DNA of 64,000 nucleotides, taken from Oegoconia quadripuncta. Taxonomy: Eukaryota; Arthropoda; Insecta; Lepidoptera; Autostichidae. The notes under the pieces are model-generated. The model made no database searches. It worked only from the letters and a program-made list of their open reading frames with translations, and was not told the DNA's origin. Every line of letters starts with the position of its first letter. Positions within the stretch are counted from its first letter, which is position 1. A program made the translations under genes and the position numbers. This document shows positions 52,591 through 64,000 of this stretch, in pieces. The DNA lies in the NCBI GenBank assembly GCA_949316235.1, contig OX438748.1, positions 27,336,836-27,400,835 on the forward strand, given 5' to 3'.

Positions 52591-55564
52591 ACAACCTTGG
52601 AAAACTCTACGAAAAACAAATATTACGATAACTCAAATAAAAGCAGTATTCCAGTTCAAAATTTTCCATCCCCTACCTATAAATAAACAAAGCCAGAGTT
52701 GTTAAACTTGCCAAGTCAAACATTTGAATTGGAAGGCCTAAAATCTTCTTAGCACCGCACCACACGAGGTAGTCTGGTCTAAGCGTGATATATGGTCTCT
52801 GGAGGCACACAAATCCTGTGCAATGCAGTTTTCCAACTGTCAAACTTTATATCTTTCGTTATAGACTATTTTATAGCTTAAGTGTGAAGTGTTGTCGGAG
52901 GTTGTGAATTGGGTTCTGAATGTAATATTTTGTGCAACCTACAGCATAACATAAATAACATACAATACCATATCTGCTGGATTATTTCACAATACCCATA
53001 CCACTTTTACAAGCATATCGATGCACTCCTGGTGCAGTCGCCTTGAGCGATAAGCAAATTTAAGCAATGTATGACGCGGGACAGTCCGTGGATGGGTGGC
53101 CACTAGTGGAATTATCATTTAAGTCTGTGGCCATTGGCTACACTAACTCTCAGGTAGCCATTTTTGAAACATATCCAGCAACTGTTACTGGGCACATTTA
53201 ATGGATTATAGTTAGCAATTGAAAGTAGTTATTAAGCCAAGTCGGTGGTCGACTAGGTTACTTGAAAACGCTGACTGTCAGGTGACAATTAGTGTGATAC
53301 AAATCCACGCCTCACTGAGCCTGCCTTCTTCTACTGAAAAGAAGCTGTGCCTCAACAGTGGCGACGTGTAAGGCTGTTATTGAAATAAACCGATGAAAAT
53401 CGATGCAATTCGCACCATAAAAGTAGCTTACGTCCAGCAGTAGACTTTAGTTGGCTGTAAAGTTAATTATGTTGCGGTGGTATTTTCTTGGTCTCTGATA
53501 TTTCTATTAGAGGAGTAATGTTTACTTACTCCGGGATTGGGAATACGTATACGAAGCCGTTACTCATTCATTTAGTGCGATATCCGAAAATCCTCTGCAA
53601 TCATGACAAATGGTTACGTTAAATCCTTCTACGAATATCGTGAAAAGAAAACGCTCTTTATGATGCCACTTATTATAATAGGCAGAGTGAGGTACTTTCT
53701 ACTCCTGAATATATAAGGTCTAACAAAATTAACACGACAAATATTGCAGAGTGTATGTGTGGGATGTACCTATTAAGAAAAAAATAAAATATTAAAGTTA
53801 ACAGATTTTATTCAAAAAATAAAATTTAGAAATGTAAATTTTGTGAGTTGGACCTTAATGGCCTTACGCTCTAAGTACTTTTCCACAACACACAAAGGCG
53901 TGCCCCGGTATCTTTCAAGACGCCTCTGGCGACCACTCGCCGCTCGCCGTCGGCGCTTGCCCCAGCGCCGCCGCGACTTGCTGTGATTGGTTGCGCCCTG
54001 TGCCCCGCCACCCGCTGTAAATTTTCATTTGCACTTACATTTAATTTTTTTACTCGGAAACAATATTTTTAAGGCCAGTTTTTTTAATGAATATAATAAT
54101 ATTTTTTTGTTGTAAATTCTCATGTACGTGCAATTGCCAAATAACTCGTCATCATCAGCCTTATATAACGCCCCCACTGTTGGGGCACAGCTGCCTCCAA
54201 GCCTTAATTCACCACGCGGACCTGGTGGGTTTACGTGAGAGTAGTGGCCACCCTGACAATCTTAGTAAGCCACCGACTTGGCTTTACGACTGCCATCACT
54301 GGAAAATAACCGAGATTTAAATTTAATGGAACAACAGCGCCACGAATATTCTGAATATAACTATGATTGAAAATTTAGAATATTCCTGGATCTATCAGAT
54401 GGAAATAGGTAAACAAAAAACTAAATATTTTGGCAACGGCTGCACTAATCCTTCACATTTTGAAAGAAGTTTTTATTTGTGACCATAATTGCTTAGTTCT
54501 ACAGTTGTAACAATTAGTAGAATATGAAGTGGTGGTCCCAAAAAGGTATCCACTCAGCATAATGTCGCGATATTGGACGCCCTAGAGTCCAGTGATGCGA
54601 CGCTGGTATTCCGTGGACACCAGAGGACGGAGACTGGAGAGTACAACACCGCACAGTGCATATACAAGTATGTGACCATAAATACGAAAGGACAATTTGT
54701 TATAAGCATGTCAAAAAAAACAAGAACCAGTTACATAAGTGAGAATAGTCTTCTATTCTACATATGCATCTCGAAAACACCAATTTGGCGCTACTATGCC
54801 TCAGACAGTCCCATAAAGAAGCAGAGACATACTTACAACATCTCTTTTGCATCAGGGGTAAAAATCAGTAAAACTTTCAAAATTTTATACTTAGATTTAA
54901 GTACTAAAATGTACTTAGGTAGTAACTAAAATGGCCATGAATATTTTTAAGATTGGGAAATTCAAGCGACAGACAAGGCTTATAAAAGATTATCGTAGAA
55001 ATAATTTCTCAATTATTTTCAGGCGATCCAATTTAAATCCAACCATAAATATTCCCTTGCAATCCAACCCCTCAAACCAAATGTTCCGTGCAAAAACCTA
55101 ATATCCCAATTTCTATAAATTACCTCCAGATAAATATTGCACCTACTTAATTAAATTGTAAACCTTGAGATAACGTCGAAGATGCGAAAAGCAACTTTAT
55201 TTTTGTGATGGAACAGTGAATTTTGGATTGTAGTCAAGTGGGTGGAAGATATAGGGGGGACACTGACCCTTCTAGTAACCCAATCAAGAGAAATTAGGGA
55301 CTTATGACAAGGGTCCGACTGGCAGCGTCTTATAATAATGCTTTTGTTCTGTAGGTCTGGTTTCTCGTCATAGATTTCTAAATGAAACTTACTGATTTGT
55401 TTTCAAACATGAAAGTATTACGGAGTGTTATTGATTTATATAGTTTCGATGCATTTTAGTGCGAAAAATCGCAACAAATGTCATCTCGATGCACTCAGTT
55501 TATATAAAATGTTATTGCGAGTCATGCAACGAATACTCGTACAAGTAGTGTAACCATATTTTAA
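52591..55564. other. no gene; GC-rich patch and faint LINE motif
   Basis: 53270-53390 shares motifs with 9733-9835. 53900-54020 is a marked GC-rich patch (GACCACTCGCCGCTCGCCGT, GCGCCGCCGCGACTTGCTGT) with GTGATTGGTTGCG, somewhat like the insert at 23456. The open frame at 54573-54929 has no recognisable domain. Confidence 0.45.
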
Positions 55565-55817
55565 CCGCCTCCGTTGGGTTTACGATTCGGAGGTCGCGGG
55601 TTCGATCACCAGCGGGGTACATGTTTAAGTACTCGGTTTGGTTGGTGGTAGGGCATTATGTCCGCCTGGCTAGCTACCACCATCTTTTCTAAATCTGCTA
55701 AAACCAGCAATGTTAATATAATTGTTGTATTCCGGTTGTCAGAAATAAGATAGCCAGTCCTCCAAATGTGTTGGGGTTTCCGGATCAGCTTTTGAGGTCA
55801 AGTTGTGCATAAAAAAA
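55565..55817 (+). mobile_element. SINE-A with several internal deletions
   Basis: The head lacks the CTCAATGTAAACAAC segment (CCGCCTCCGTTGGGTTTACG); the tail is shortened but the A-run is retained. Confidence 0.82.
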
Positions 55818-56789
55818 GCCCTATCAAATGAGAAAGTTCTGATCAAGGATTTTGATTTTTTTTCCAGATAGTAATACATACTAGTATTATTCCAGAGGTT
55901 TCATAAAGGGTTCGTCCGGCGGTGGGTGACGAATATTTTGCTTAAGAATCATGGTCAGCTTGGACGGGGTAATGAATTTCTGACATTGAGGTAGAGATCC
56001 TAGTAGTGTGAAGCCCAGAGGATCATCCTCCTCAAAGATTGGATAGATCCCTTGTAATCCAAAGTGTCATTAGTATGCCGATAAGTTCCCAGCATAGAAA
56101 AAGAATTTTGCTACTAAGCCACCTCTTCCTGTGGGTATTGTAAAAAAATACCTAAATGTGATCTACGAGTATGTTGTAGTGGCGGAGTATCGTGGCTTTT
56201 TGATCATCCCGTGGAATATTTGTGTCGTATAATCGGCTACAAAGTCTTCAATCTGGCTTAGAGGTGTTGGGCTCGTCAAGGGCTTCTTTCAAGATGGATA
56301 GTTACAAAACACTTTCAACTGGGTATTCATCTTAACCGCCTCTTCTGTGAAGCGTGCATTGAAGCATCAGAAGTCCCTTCGGTTCAGCTTATAATATCGT
56401 ATCAGTAATTTATACTTACATCTCTTCAAATACCAATCAGAAATTTTAAATTATGTTGGATAGATTTTATTGGCGAATAGCAACAAATTATTTGCAAGGT
56501 GATCTGAAATTTTTAAGCGAGATTTGTAATAATGTTATTTTATCAACACGTCTAGAGGTCGACACGGACGTTAAGGTCAAAAGTTCATGAAAAAAAAAAT
56601 CAAGTGAATAATGACACGGATTACTAATTATCCCATTTATTTTGACCGCCTTCTTATCTACTAAAATAAAATAAAATTAAAACGATGCTTTTCGCCCACG
56701 GTCGCGGTCGCGTGGAATTAATCTTCGAAGTATTGTTCGCAAGATATCCTTTGCGAACTTTTTACACGAATGAATGTCATATGTCTTCT
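55818..56789. other. no gene seen
   Basis: No recognised feature. Confidence 0.5.
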
Positions 56790-56899
56790 TGTATTTATGT
56801 AGTATATCAACCATCTAGTATACACAACACACTGCTTACTGTGGAACTAGATGGGCTGTGTGTATGTCTAGGGATATTTATTTATTATTTATTTATTCT
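56790..56899 (+). mobile_element. SINE-B, 3' half
   Basis: GTAGTATATCAACCATCTAG, TGTGGAACTAGATGGGCTGT and a TTTA tail. Confidence 0.8.
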
Positions 56900-56951
56900 T
56901 CCAGAACACACCACATAGGTGGCTTAACACTTTCGCGTACGCGTAGATATT

Positions 56952-57177
56952 TCTTACTAATATTATAAATGCGAGAGTTTGGATGTTGGTTTATTTGTTG
57001 CTCAATCACGGCAAAACGGATGAATTGATTTGGATGAAATTTGGTATATCGGTAGAACATACCGTGGATTAAGACATGGGATTTAGTTATCCCGATAGAG
57101 TGAGTAGTTCCCGCGGGATAAAAATAAATTCCGCGATAAAGTTATTATACTGCTATGCTATGAATGCTGAATGCTAG
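56952..57177 (+). mobile_element. Helitron-like element
   Basis: TCTTACTAATATTATAAATG at the left and GAATGCTGAATGCTAG at the right. The hairpin region near the 3' end is altered (no GAAGTCGCGGG), so the right limit is less sure. Confidence 0.6.
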
Positions 57178-57430
57178 TTAGTTAATAAAGTCAATTAATA
57201 TTGCTATGTTATAAATTCATATGAAACACAAAAACGCACACACATACATACTCACACGTTATGCCTACATTCTGTTATTTATTTTTGTTTTATTCTTTAT
57301 TTTAATTTATTTATTTTTTGTTTATAAATCTCTCCGTCTGAACCCAATGCTAACATGTACATCTCATGTGTATAAGTTACAAACAGGATTCAGGAAGACG
57401 GGAGCCTGGTATTTCAGCTCAAGCTCTCCC

Positions 57431-57641
57431 AATAATAATAATAAATAAATATCTTTGCACATACACACAGCGCCATCTACTTCCACACTAAGCAACTAGG
57501 CTTGTATTATAGATACCAGATGGGTGATAAACTACAAAAATACATTTTTTTTGTACATAAATAAATACATATATAAATGCAAAATATCCATAACTCGGGA
57601 ACAGAATGTCTGTATTCATCATACAAAATATGCCCCCTATA
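57431..57641 (-). mobile_element. SINE-B, 5'-truncated
   Basis: Tail (AATAATAATAATAAATAAAT), CAGCGCCATCTACTTCCACA, and on to CCATAACTCGGGAACAGAAT. Contains the uninterrupted AAATAAATACATATATAAAT site. Confidence 0.82.
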
Positions 57642-57763
57642 TATATTGTTGAGAGAAAGAGAGAGTGGCAATGGTATTTTATTTATTATTTTTTAATTAA
57701 TCATTTCTTTATTTATACTTATAGCATTATTATGTATAAAATATATCTATGTATCTATTATAC

Positions 57764-58140
57764 AGGGTGGGCCAGAAAGGCGTAATATGTCATGTGATAA
57801 GTTTATCAAGCAATTATGTCCAAAAAAAAAATAATCAATAACTCCTTTATATTTATGAACAATTTAATCGAGGGCAAATATTACGGCTCAATAAACTATT
57901 TTTCTAAAATAAAAGTAGCCGTTGATTAATTTTTATGAAAACAACGTAATGAAGTTCACAGTAGTAACTTTAATTTAATATTGCAGGTTTTATAATATTT
58001 TATAATACCTAAAGCAAGCTATAGAATGGTTAGGAATCATTTTTATTATATTACTGATAGGTACCCTATCCTTCTACATAAAATCAGGAACTTTAAGATT
58101 ATAGGAAGTTACATCACAAAAATTACGTACTACTGGACTA
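57764..58140 (+). repeat. repeat E, longest copy
   Basis: Starts ACAGGGTGGGCCAGAAAGGC, a type of end common in cut-and-paste transposons, and runs through TTCACAGTAGTAACTTTAAT to TCACAAAAATTACGTACTAC. No matching inverted end was found. Confidence 0.5.
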
Positions 58141-58822
58141 TATGTAGAGATAATAATTATAAAATTATAATGCCACAAATTGTTTCCAAAATTATACCAA
58201 AGTGAAAAGAGCTTCTTAGAATTCTGATGTAATTTAATGTTGACCTTTCATTGTTAATTTAAAATTGGTCCACTGTGGATTACTCCTGAATACAGAATGA
58301 ACTACCCGAGGTAAATATAGAAATAGGGTCCATATTTGCCTAGGTACATTAAAAACATATTACAATGTCATTTACCTCGCCCTTGGTGAGAATGGTACCC
58401 AGGTTTTTGTGTCGTAGTTTATGTATAGAAAGATGGTTTTATTTGTTACGGTAATCATGTCCAAAGATTACGGGAGTTTAATGATCGTATGACGTCGGCA
58501 GAAGTTATTCAACTTTATTAATCTAAATCAGATAATTTAGGCACACTTTTTATTGTTCCGTTAACAAAAACACAGGGCATTTGCGAGTAGGGCTCGAGTT
58601 ATATGGGTTCCGTAAGATGTACCATGTTTTAATTATAGTGTAGGCATTTTGGCATATCCTTAGTATCTTGTTGAAGAGGTTACTCCTATAATTTGTAGTA
58701 GTAAATTCGAATTACATCTCTTTTACAGTTATATAAATAAAAAATGCAAAAATCAAATATTGTTATACCTACTGTAATATCGCATTTCAATAACATTGCT
58801 ATAGAATAATTGACAATTTCGA
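58141..58822. other. no gene seen
   Basis: No recognised feature. Confidence 0.5.
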
Positions 58823-58963
58823 AAACCGGCCGTCAGAGATAAGATCGTCCCCCGAAATAAGATGAAGTGTTCGGGTCAGTACGCTTCCAACTTCGGGCTC
58901 ATCTTCATTTAACATCAGGTGTGATTGAGGTCAAGTGCTAACCCGTTGTAAATAAAAAAAAAC
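58823..58963 (+). mobile_element. SINE-A, 5'-truncated
   Basis: CCGTCAGAGATAAGATCGTC, then CATCAGGTGTGATTGAGGTC and an A-run. Confidence 0.83.
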
Positions 58964-58964
58964 C

Positions 58965-59245
58965 TCCGAGAATGCTGGCGATCACATAGATAAACTAAAC
59001 TAACTGTGTTAATAGCTAAACGTCTTTGAAACAGCTTAACCGATTTTCATAAAATATGGCTAGATCCTACCCCCGAGTTGAATGTTAAATATTAATAAAT
59101 TGATAATTTTAAAATCCTCGAAAGTCTATGATAAGAATCAGCGAAATACACCATATAATTGTATTAGAAGCTATATATCTTCGAAAGAGCTTATCCGATT
59201 TTCAAAACATGGCTAAGACCCTTTCCCTTGTTTAGGCTTGAAATT
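58965..59245. repeat. two-unit degenerate direct repeat
   Basis: AAACGTCTTTGAAACAGCTT, ACCGATTTTCATAAAATATG and GGCTAGATCC (59018-59075) recur as ATATCTTCGAAAGAGCTTAT, CCGATTTTCAAAACATGGCT (59167-59215). Confidence 0.55.
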
Positions 59246-62200
59246 AAAAAAATCTAACTGAAATCGAACCACACATTACTAACATACATCCAGATTAACA
59301 CTGTATACATACACACACAAAACGCCATCTAACACACAACACACGTCTTTTGTCATCGGGGCTGAAAAGGGTCCCGACAGACATACAAATAGACCTAAAA
59401 CTCGGAATTGGCCAGGTTATATTGTCAATTCATATACCGGATGACATTTTTACCGTAAGGAAAAATAATGAGGCATAATTATTAGGTAAGTGAAATAGAA
59501 CGCACTGACATAGGTAGTATATTTCTTTTTTCAAAACCACACCGAATAAAGCTTTGTGTCATTTGATGGTTGCATTTGTAGCCTATTCCACATAATTAAA
59601 TCATTAAATTAAATAAATAAAAAACTTGTCGAAAATATAGTTTCCAAAATTTTGCACGATAGGAACCTCACGAATCCCCCAACAAGGTTTTGACGCAGAT
59701 CGTCATTTTAGCAAATGGTCATCGCGAAAAATTTGGTCACTTTCGCAGAATGTCACTTTCGCAGAATGTCAATTTTTTCTTTTTTTTTCCTATATATTCT
59801 TTATACAGACGACAGCATGTCAAGCTAAACACCGCGGCATCTTATTTAGTAGTTGTGATTTTGGCATAAAAAAATATAAATCGCATATCCGGTCGGCGCG
59901 TGTGTCGATGATGGTTTCGAAAAAAAAAACTACCTATGGTAATAACTTCCATTTCACTTATATAATATGCCCTATTTTTTCCCTTACGGTAAAAAATCTC
60001 ACCCGGTATATAAACAACGGCGATAATATTAACTTTGTACATTTGCACGAGTCCTATCGTCGCCACATACATAGCAGTGTTCGTTGCAATACCGTATACA
60101 TTATGCACAAAAAAGCACTGGTGGTGCAGTCATATTTGCCATTCATAGCAAAGTTAAGCAACGTCTGGTGCAGTCAATACTTGAATTTATTTATTTATTG
60201 CATATCACATGGTTTACAATAGATGTTAAACATAAAATCTGAATGTATGAAACTAATTATTAAGGGAACATCTTTTGTAACTACATTTCAAGCAAATAAA
60301 TTATCTTGTCTTATCTTATCTCATCTTATCTTAAAAGTGTACAAGCATGTGACACCCTGTAAGGGCACCGCAAAAGTATGAGAGAGAGCTTCTTATAATT
60401 AATTATATTCTCTTAACTTAAAGAAACTTAATGTAAAGAAATTCCGTATCAAACATATTTCATAATTAATACAAAATTTCTTCACATTAACTTAGAACTA
60501 ACATAAAACTGTTTTCTTCTTATTTTATAAACTTTTATAATATTAACAGTTTGTACTTACTATACTATTTGGATATATATGGATATATATGGATATATAT
60601 TGGAGGAATATGGATGGGTCAACACTAGTGACATTTTCATACGAAGAGTCGGTACCAATGAGTTTATTGTCAAGTTAATATTTGTCGTCAAGTGTGACAA
60701 AATGGCTGCCAAAATGGTAAACTTAGGACACCCATGAGAAGAGACGGTTGGTCTTATTTTACTCAGCAGGGAACCACATGCTAACAGATATTTTATGAAT
60801 TTTCAGACCGATTTCTTTCCTATACATTTGCTTTGTTAGATAAAGAGAAAGAAAATAATGGATTGAGAACAGAGAAACAGGCGTGATTTTATGTATGTAT
60901 GTAATAATGGATTATAATATAATTGACCTTTAGCTATTAAGGTATACACTAGACGGTCAATAAGATCCAGTTAGTCTACGAATAACACAATAACTTGATG
61001 GCGATATTGATGGACATGAAACACGAAACTGCTATTACCAAAAACTAAAACATTACTAACAAAATTGTAGTGAAATCGTTCTAAGTTGACAGCGGTCTGT
61101 AGCAGGCAAATGGAAGCGTGGCTCTGTTCTGCGAACCGACGTCTCTGATCCCCAAAGGTACGATTTATCTCAATAATTGGGCCTCCCCGTCAACTGTACG
61201 GGAAGCGATTTATTTGGGAAATAAGAAAAGGAAGTAGCTAACCAGTATCCCAGTTAGTTGGGATAGAACGTTGGAGTTTGTTTCTAAAGGAAATCAGTCT
61301 AAATTTAGTGAAACTAGTCCAATCCATTTCAAATTTGTCGGACGGAATTTTAGAATTAGTCTGATACTAAAACTTTGGATTAGAACTGAATCTGCAGTGA
61401 TATTAGAGAAATTACTGAGCATTGCATTTCCAAGGCCCGGTAAAGATAGTAAATTGAGAGTGAACGAAAGAGCCGTATTCAAGAAATTGGTGATGATAAT
61501 GTTAGATTCAAAATATGATAGACCAAACCAATTTTACTCATTGTTATTAGGTTAATTAGTGATAAGATTCTAGAGGTAGCGGCAATATAAACAAAAACAA
61601 ATCTACTAATGTTGATGACATTTCAAGACGGATAATCGGTAATAATCTTAGAATGACGTTTTCCGATGAAGAAAATACATCATGCAATGAACTCTGGAGA
61701 ACAGATCGTTCGTAATGTCTCTCAAGTAATCTGAGAAGGGCCGAACAGCTTTCCTTTCAACAGAGACGTTTCTTAACTGTTTAGCGTAAGTCATGAACTC
61801 ATGTACATAACGATGATGGATGGGATAATTTGACTTAAGAATTAATTGACATTGAAAAAGAAATGTAGAATTAAGAAAAATTGCATTACAATTTATGAGG
61901 ATTATTCTTGTTTATTGTATCAATATCTCACGCATGAACCTAAATATGTCTGAGTTCAATGGATGTTACTTTTAACCTGAATAAATACCTACTCGTAAAG
62001 CTAACCGACAACATGCATTTAGCAAAACGCACAAGTGGCATCTATTCGGTATCGCTTGTAAACTACACCCAACCTTTCTCGTTTTACTTTTCCTTTTACT
62101 AAATTTTTATCTCAAGAATCCCTGGGATTACTTCGTTGCCGATTTAAAACGTAATTACGAAGACTTATTCCCGAGACTTAATTACCAATTTTTCCCTTCA

Positions 62201-62685
62201 ACTTATTCACCATATTTTATAGTAACAGACTTTTTCTGATATCATTTTGGGGATCACCTTAACTTCATCAAGCTGGTGCTTAACCTATTTAGGTTCTCAT
62301 AAAGTCATAATAGTCAAGTCGTCAACGGATTTAAAGATTTTAGGTAAAAATCAAGGCTTCAATTTTATCAAACTGAACTAAGAAAAATAGAATAATTAAA
62401 TTTTTGAAGATTTCTGCTATTACATACGATACGTATTATGCACATAACATTGACCTAACGATTGACTCGTAGGCCAGTGTCGATATAAGTAGATGATCTA
62501 AGGACACCTTAACTAAACAAGACTAGAGAAAATTGTCATCTCTACAAAGAACACATATAAAGTGTTGAGCTATTTCGGTAATACCAGTTACTTATTTGAA
62601 GGTGATATTAAAACCTCGTTCTCAAGCATATAATTTAACTGCAGATTGTTGGTTATTTATGACTGCAAATAGAGAATATAATCAA
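59246..62685. other. no gene; one short tandem repeat
   Basis: Three units of GGATATATAT at 60571-60600 and a CTTATCTTATCTCATCTTAT run near 60308-60330. A possible antisense retroposon tail (TTTATTTATTTATTGCATAT) lies near 60187-60207. The open frame at 61271-61555 has no recognisable domain. Confidence 0.45.
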
Positions 62686-62860
62686 TCAATCAATCTCAGC
62701 CCACATCCACCTACTGTTGGGTATAGATATATTCTCCATTACGCCAAATCTCATGGTCCAGTACCAGTTGCATCTAATGCGAGCCCGCCAACTGTACGAT
62801 ATCATTGGACCAACGAGCCGGCGGTCTGCCCACGGGTGTTGTCGCTCCTCTTGGCCGCTA
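62686..62860 (-). pseudogene. RTE LINE C-terminal fragment
   Basis: Antisense frame with ADRRLVGPMISYSW and, further on, VMENISIPNSRWMWAEID. Plus-strand CTCAGCCCACATCCACCTAC is the antisense of the RTE 3' coding end. Decayed. Confidence 0.5.
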
Positions 62861-63099
62861 TTTTTAGAGTCTATCTCAAATAAATTGCTTATAAATATAA
62901 ACTTAGACATTATTATAAAATAGATGGAAATGAAGTGATGACTAACAGCATTATGCAGTCACAAATTTTCCTACAGCGTGGACGATATGTCCTTGTAAAT
63001 GATGCAAATCGTGAGATGGAAGAAGCAGTTTCCAACATGGTCTTGTAACATACCACATTGTGTGTTGTAACAGACATAGCTTTGTATTATTAGATAGAT

Positions 63100-63330
63100 A
63101 TAATGTCACGACTTTTATACCAAACGCGGTAGTCAGAGATATCCCAAACATAGGCATAGCTTTGAATGTTCCAAATGTTATAGTTGGATGCTTGAAAATC
63201 ATATAGCTTTTCTAAGTCAGAAATCCATCGTCATTGAAACGCGAAAATTTATAGATATTTTTTGGTGGAAAGTTTACGACACTCATGGGGAGAGACGGAC
63301 TGGTTCAATTCTCTTTTCTTGACCGAAACA
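63100..63330 (+). mobile_element. RTE 3'-region repeat (F)
   Basis: GTCACGACTTTTATACCAAA, AGAGATATCCCAAACATAGG, TATAGATATTTTTTGGTGGA and TTTACGACACTCATGGGGAG match 3935-4335 without the SINE. Confidence 0.5.
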
Positions 63331-64000
63331 ACACTGGTGGTAACAAAATAAATAACATAACAATTTTCAAATAAATTCCTCAAACCGTTACAGTAGGTAG
63401 GTATGTGATCTATAATGGAAAAATTCCATGAAAGATTGCATTTCTCAAAAATGCAATCATAAGGGGACAAAAGATTTCGATACATTCTCGTCTGTACAAA
63501 GATTTCAACAACACGCTGGGTACCTATATCGCGATTTTTGAATGGAACCCCAGAAATTGCGTTCCGTACGATCCAACAGGGATATTATACGGGAGAATGA
63601 TTTATATTTCTGCGGGAAAACTTTATGGCTATGGCCTCATATTGCGTTTTAAAGTCCGAAAGTTAGCATTTGAAATTTAAATTCCTCTGCCTTTGAAACA
63701 AATTGTGCTAGAATTTTGCGTTTAGTCGAGCTCGAGTCATACAATGCGTTAGGTTTAACGATGCGGACGAAATATTTGATAATAAAATACATAGAAAATT
63801 TTCTGAAATGGCAAATCATTGTCAGAAGTTTCATTGGCTATCGTATTCCTTACAGTAAAACGAAACAATGCGGCCTTCATACCGTTGAAATATAGAACAT
63901 GGTATCAACCCAGATACCAGAACCTTGAATAAAATAAGTTCTTCTATTTATTAACCAATCTGTTTAGATTCTCGCGTCCAACTAATTCGACAGATTAGGG
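63331..64000. other. no gene seen
   Basis: No recognised feature. Confidence 0.5.

Noticed and set aside
53900..54020. Promoter of a host gene
   Set aside because: GC-rich with a CCAAT-type motif, but no gene follows on either strand and it resembles an insert seen in a LINE tail.
54573..54929. 118-codon open frame as an exon
   Set aside because: Composition looks random and no family was recognised; no flanking exons were identified.

Overview
The window looks like a gene-poor, AT-rich intergenic stretch of an insect genome, most likely a moth or butterfly (Lepidoptera). The evidence is its repeat content. There are many short Helitron-like copies with the pattern lepidopteran genomes carry (start near AATATTATAAATGCGAAAG, end near GACGAAGTCGCGGGC...CTAG). 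There are C-terminal debris of RTE-type and CR1/Jockey-group LINEs, two abundant tRNA-headed SINE families, a decayed mariner, and several small terminal-inverted-repeat elements. I see no host gene, exon chain, rRNA or true tRNA gene that I can defend. Long open frames at 27.6-28.7 kb and 46-48 kb come from tandem repeats that lack stop codons.

Layout. 0-6 kb: RTE fragment, broken mariner (1.2-2.3 kb), four further SINE-A copies and the first MITE-C. 6-20 kb: scattered SINE-A and SINE-B copies, LINE 3' ends, and a TTA-flanked MITE split by a SINE at 15.7-16.2 kb. 20-30 kb: a Helitron split by a SINE, a LINE-J copy split by a 225-bp insert, and a 0.9-kb 12-bp minisatellite that starts at a SINE tail. 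30-44 kb: MITE-G, a short Helitron, a foldback of an RTE-tail-like repeat, two long LINE-J pieces, and SINE-B nested in SINE-A. 44.2-48.2 kb: a 4-kb nonautonomous Helitron inserted in a SINE-B copy, built of duplicated modules and minisatellites. 48-64 kb: SINEs, a MITE-C, a LINE nested in a SINE, a few repeat fragments, and long stretches with nothing recognisable.

The elements relate to one another. The 3' tail of SINE-A closely matches the 3' tail of the LINE-J family in the same window, which suggests SINE-A is mobilised by LINE-J-type enzymes. Nested insertions with target-site duplications give a partial relative chronology. Family names (SINE-A, LINE-J, MITE-C and so on) are local labels, not database names. 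All family assignments were made by eye, without any search.
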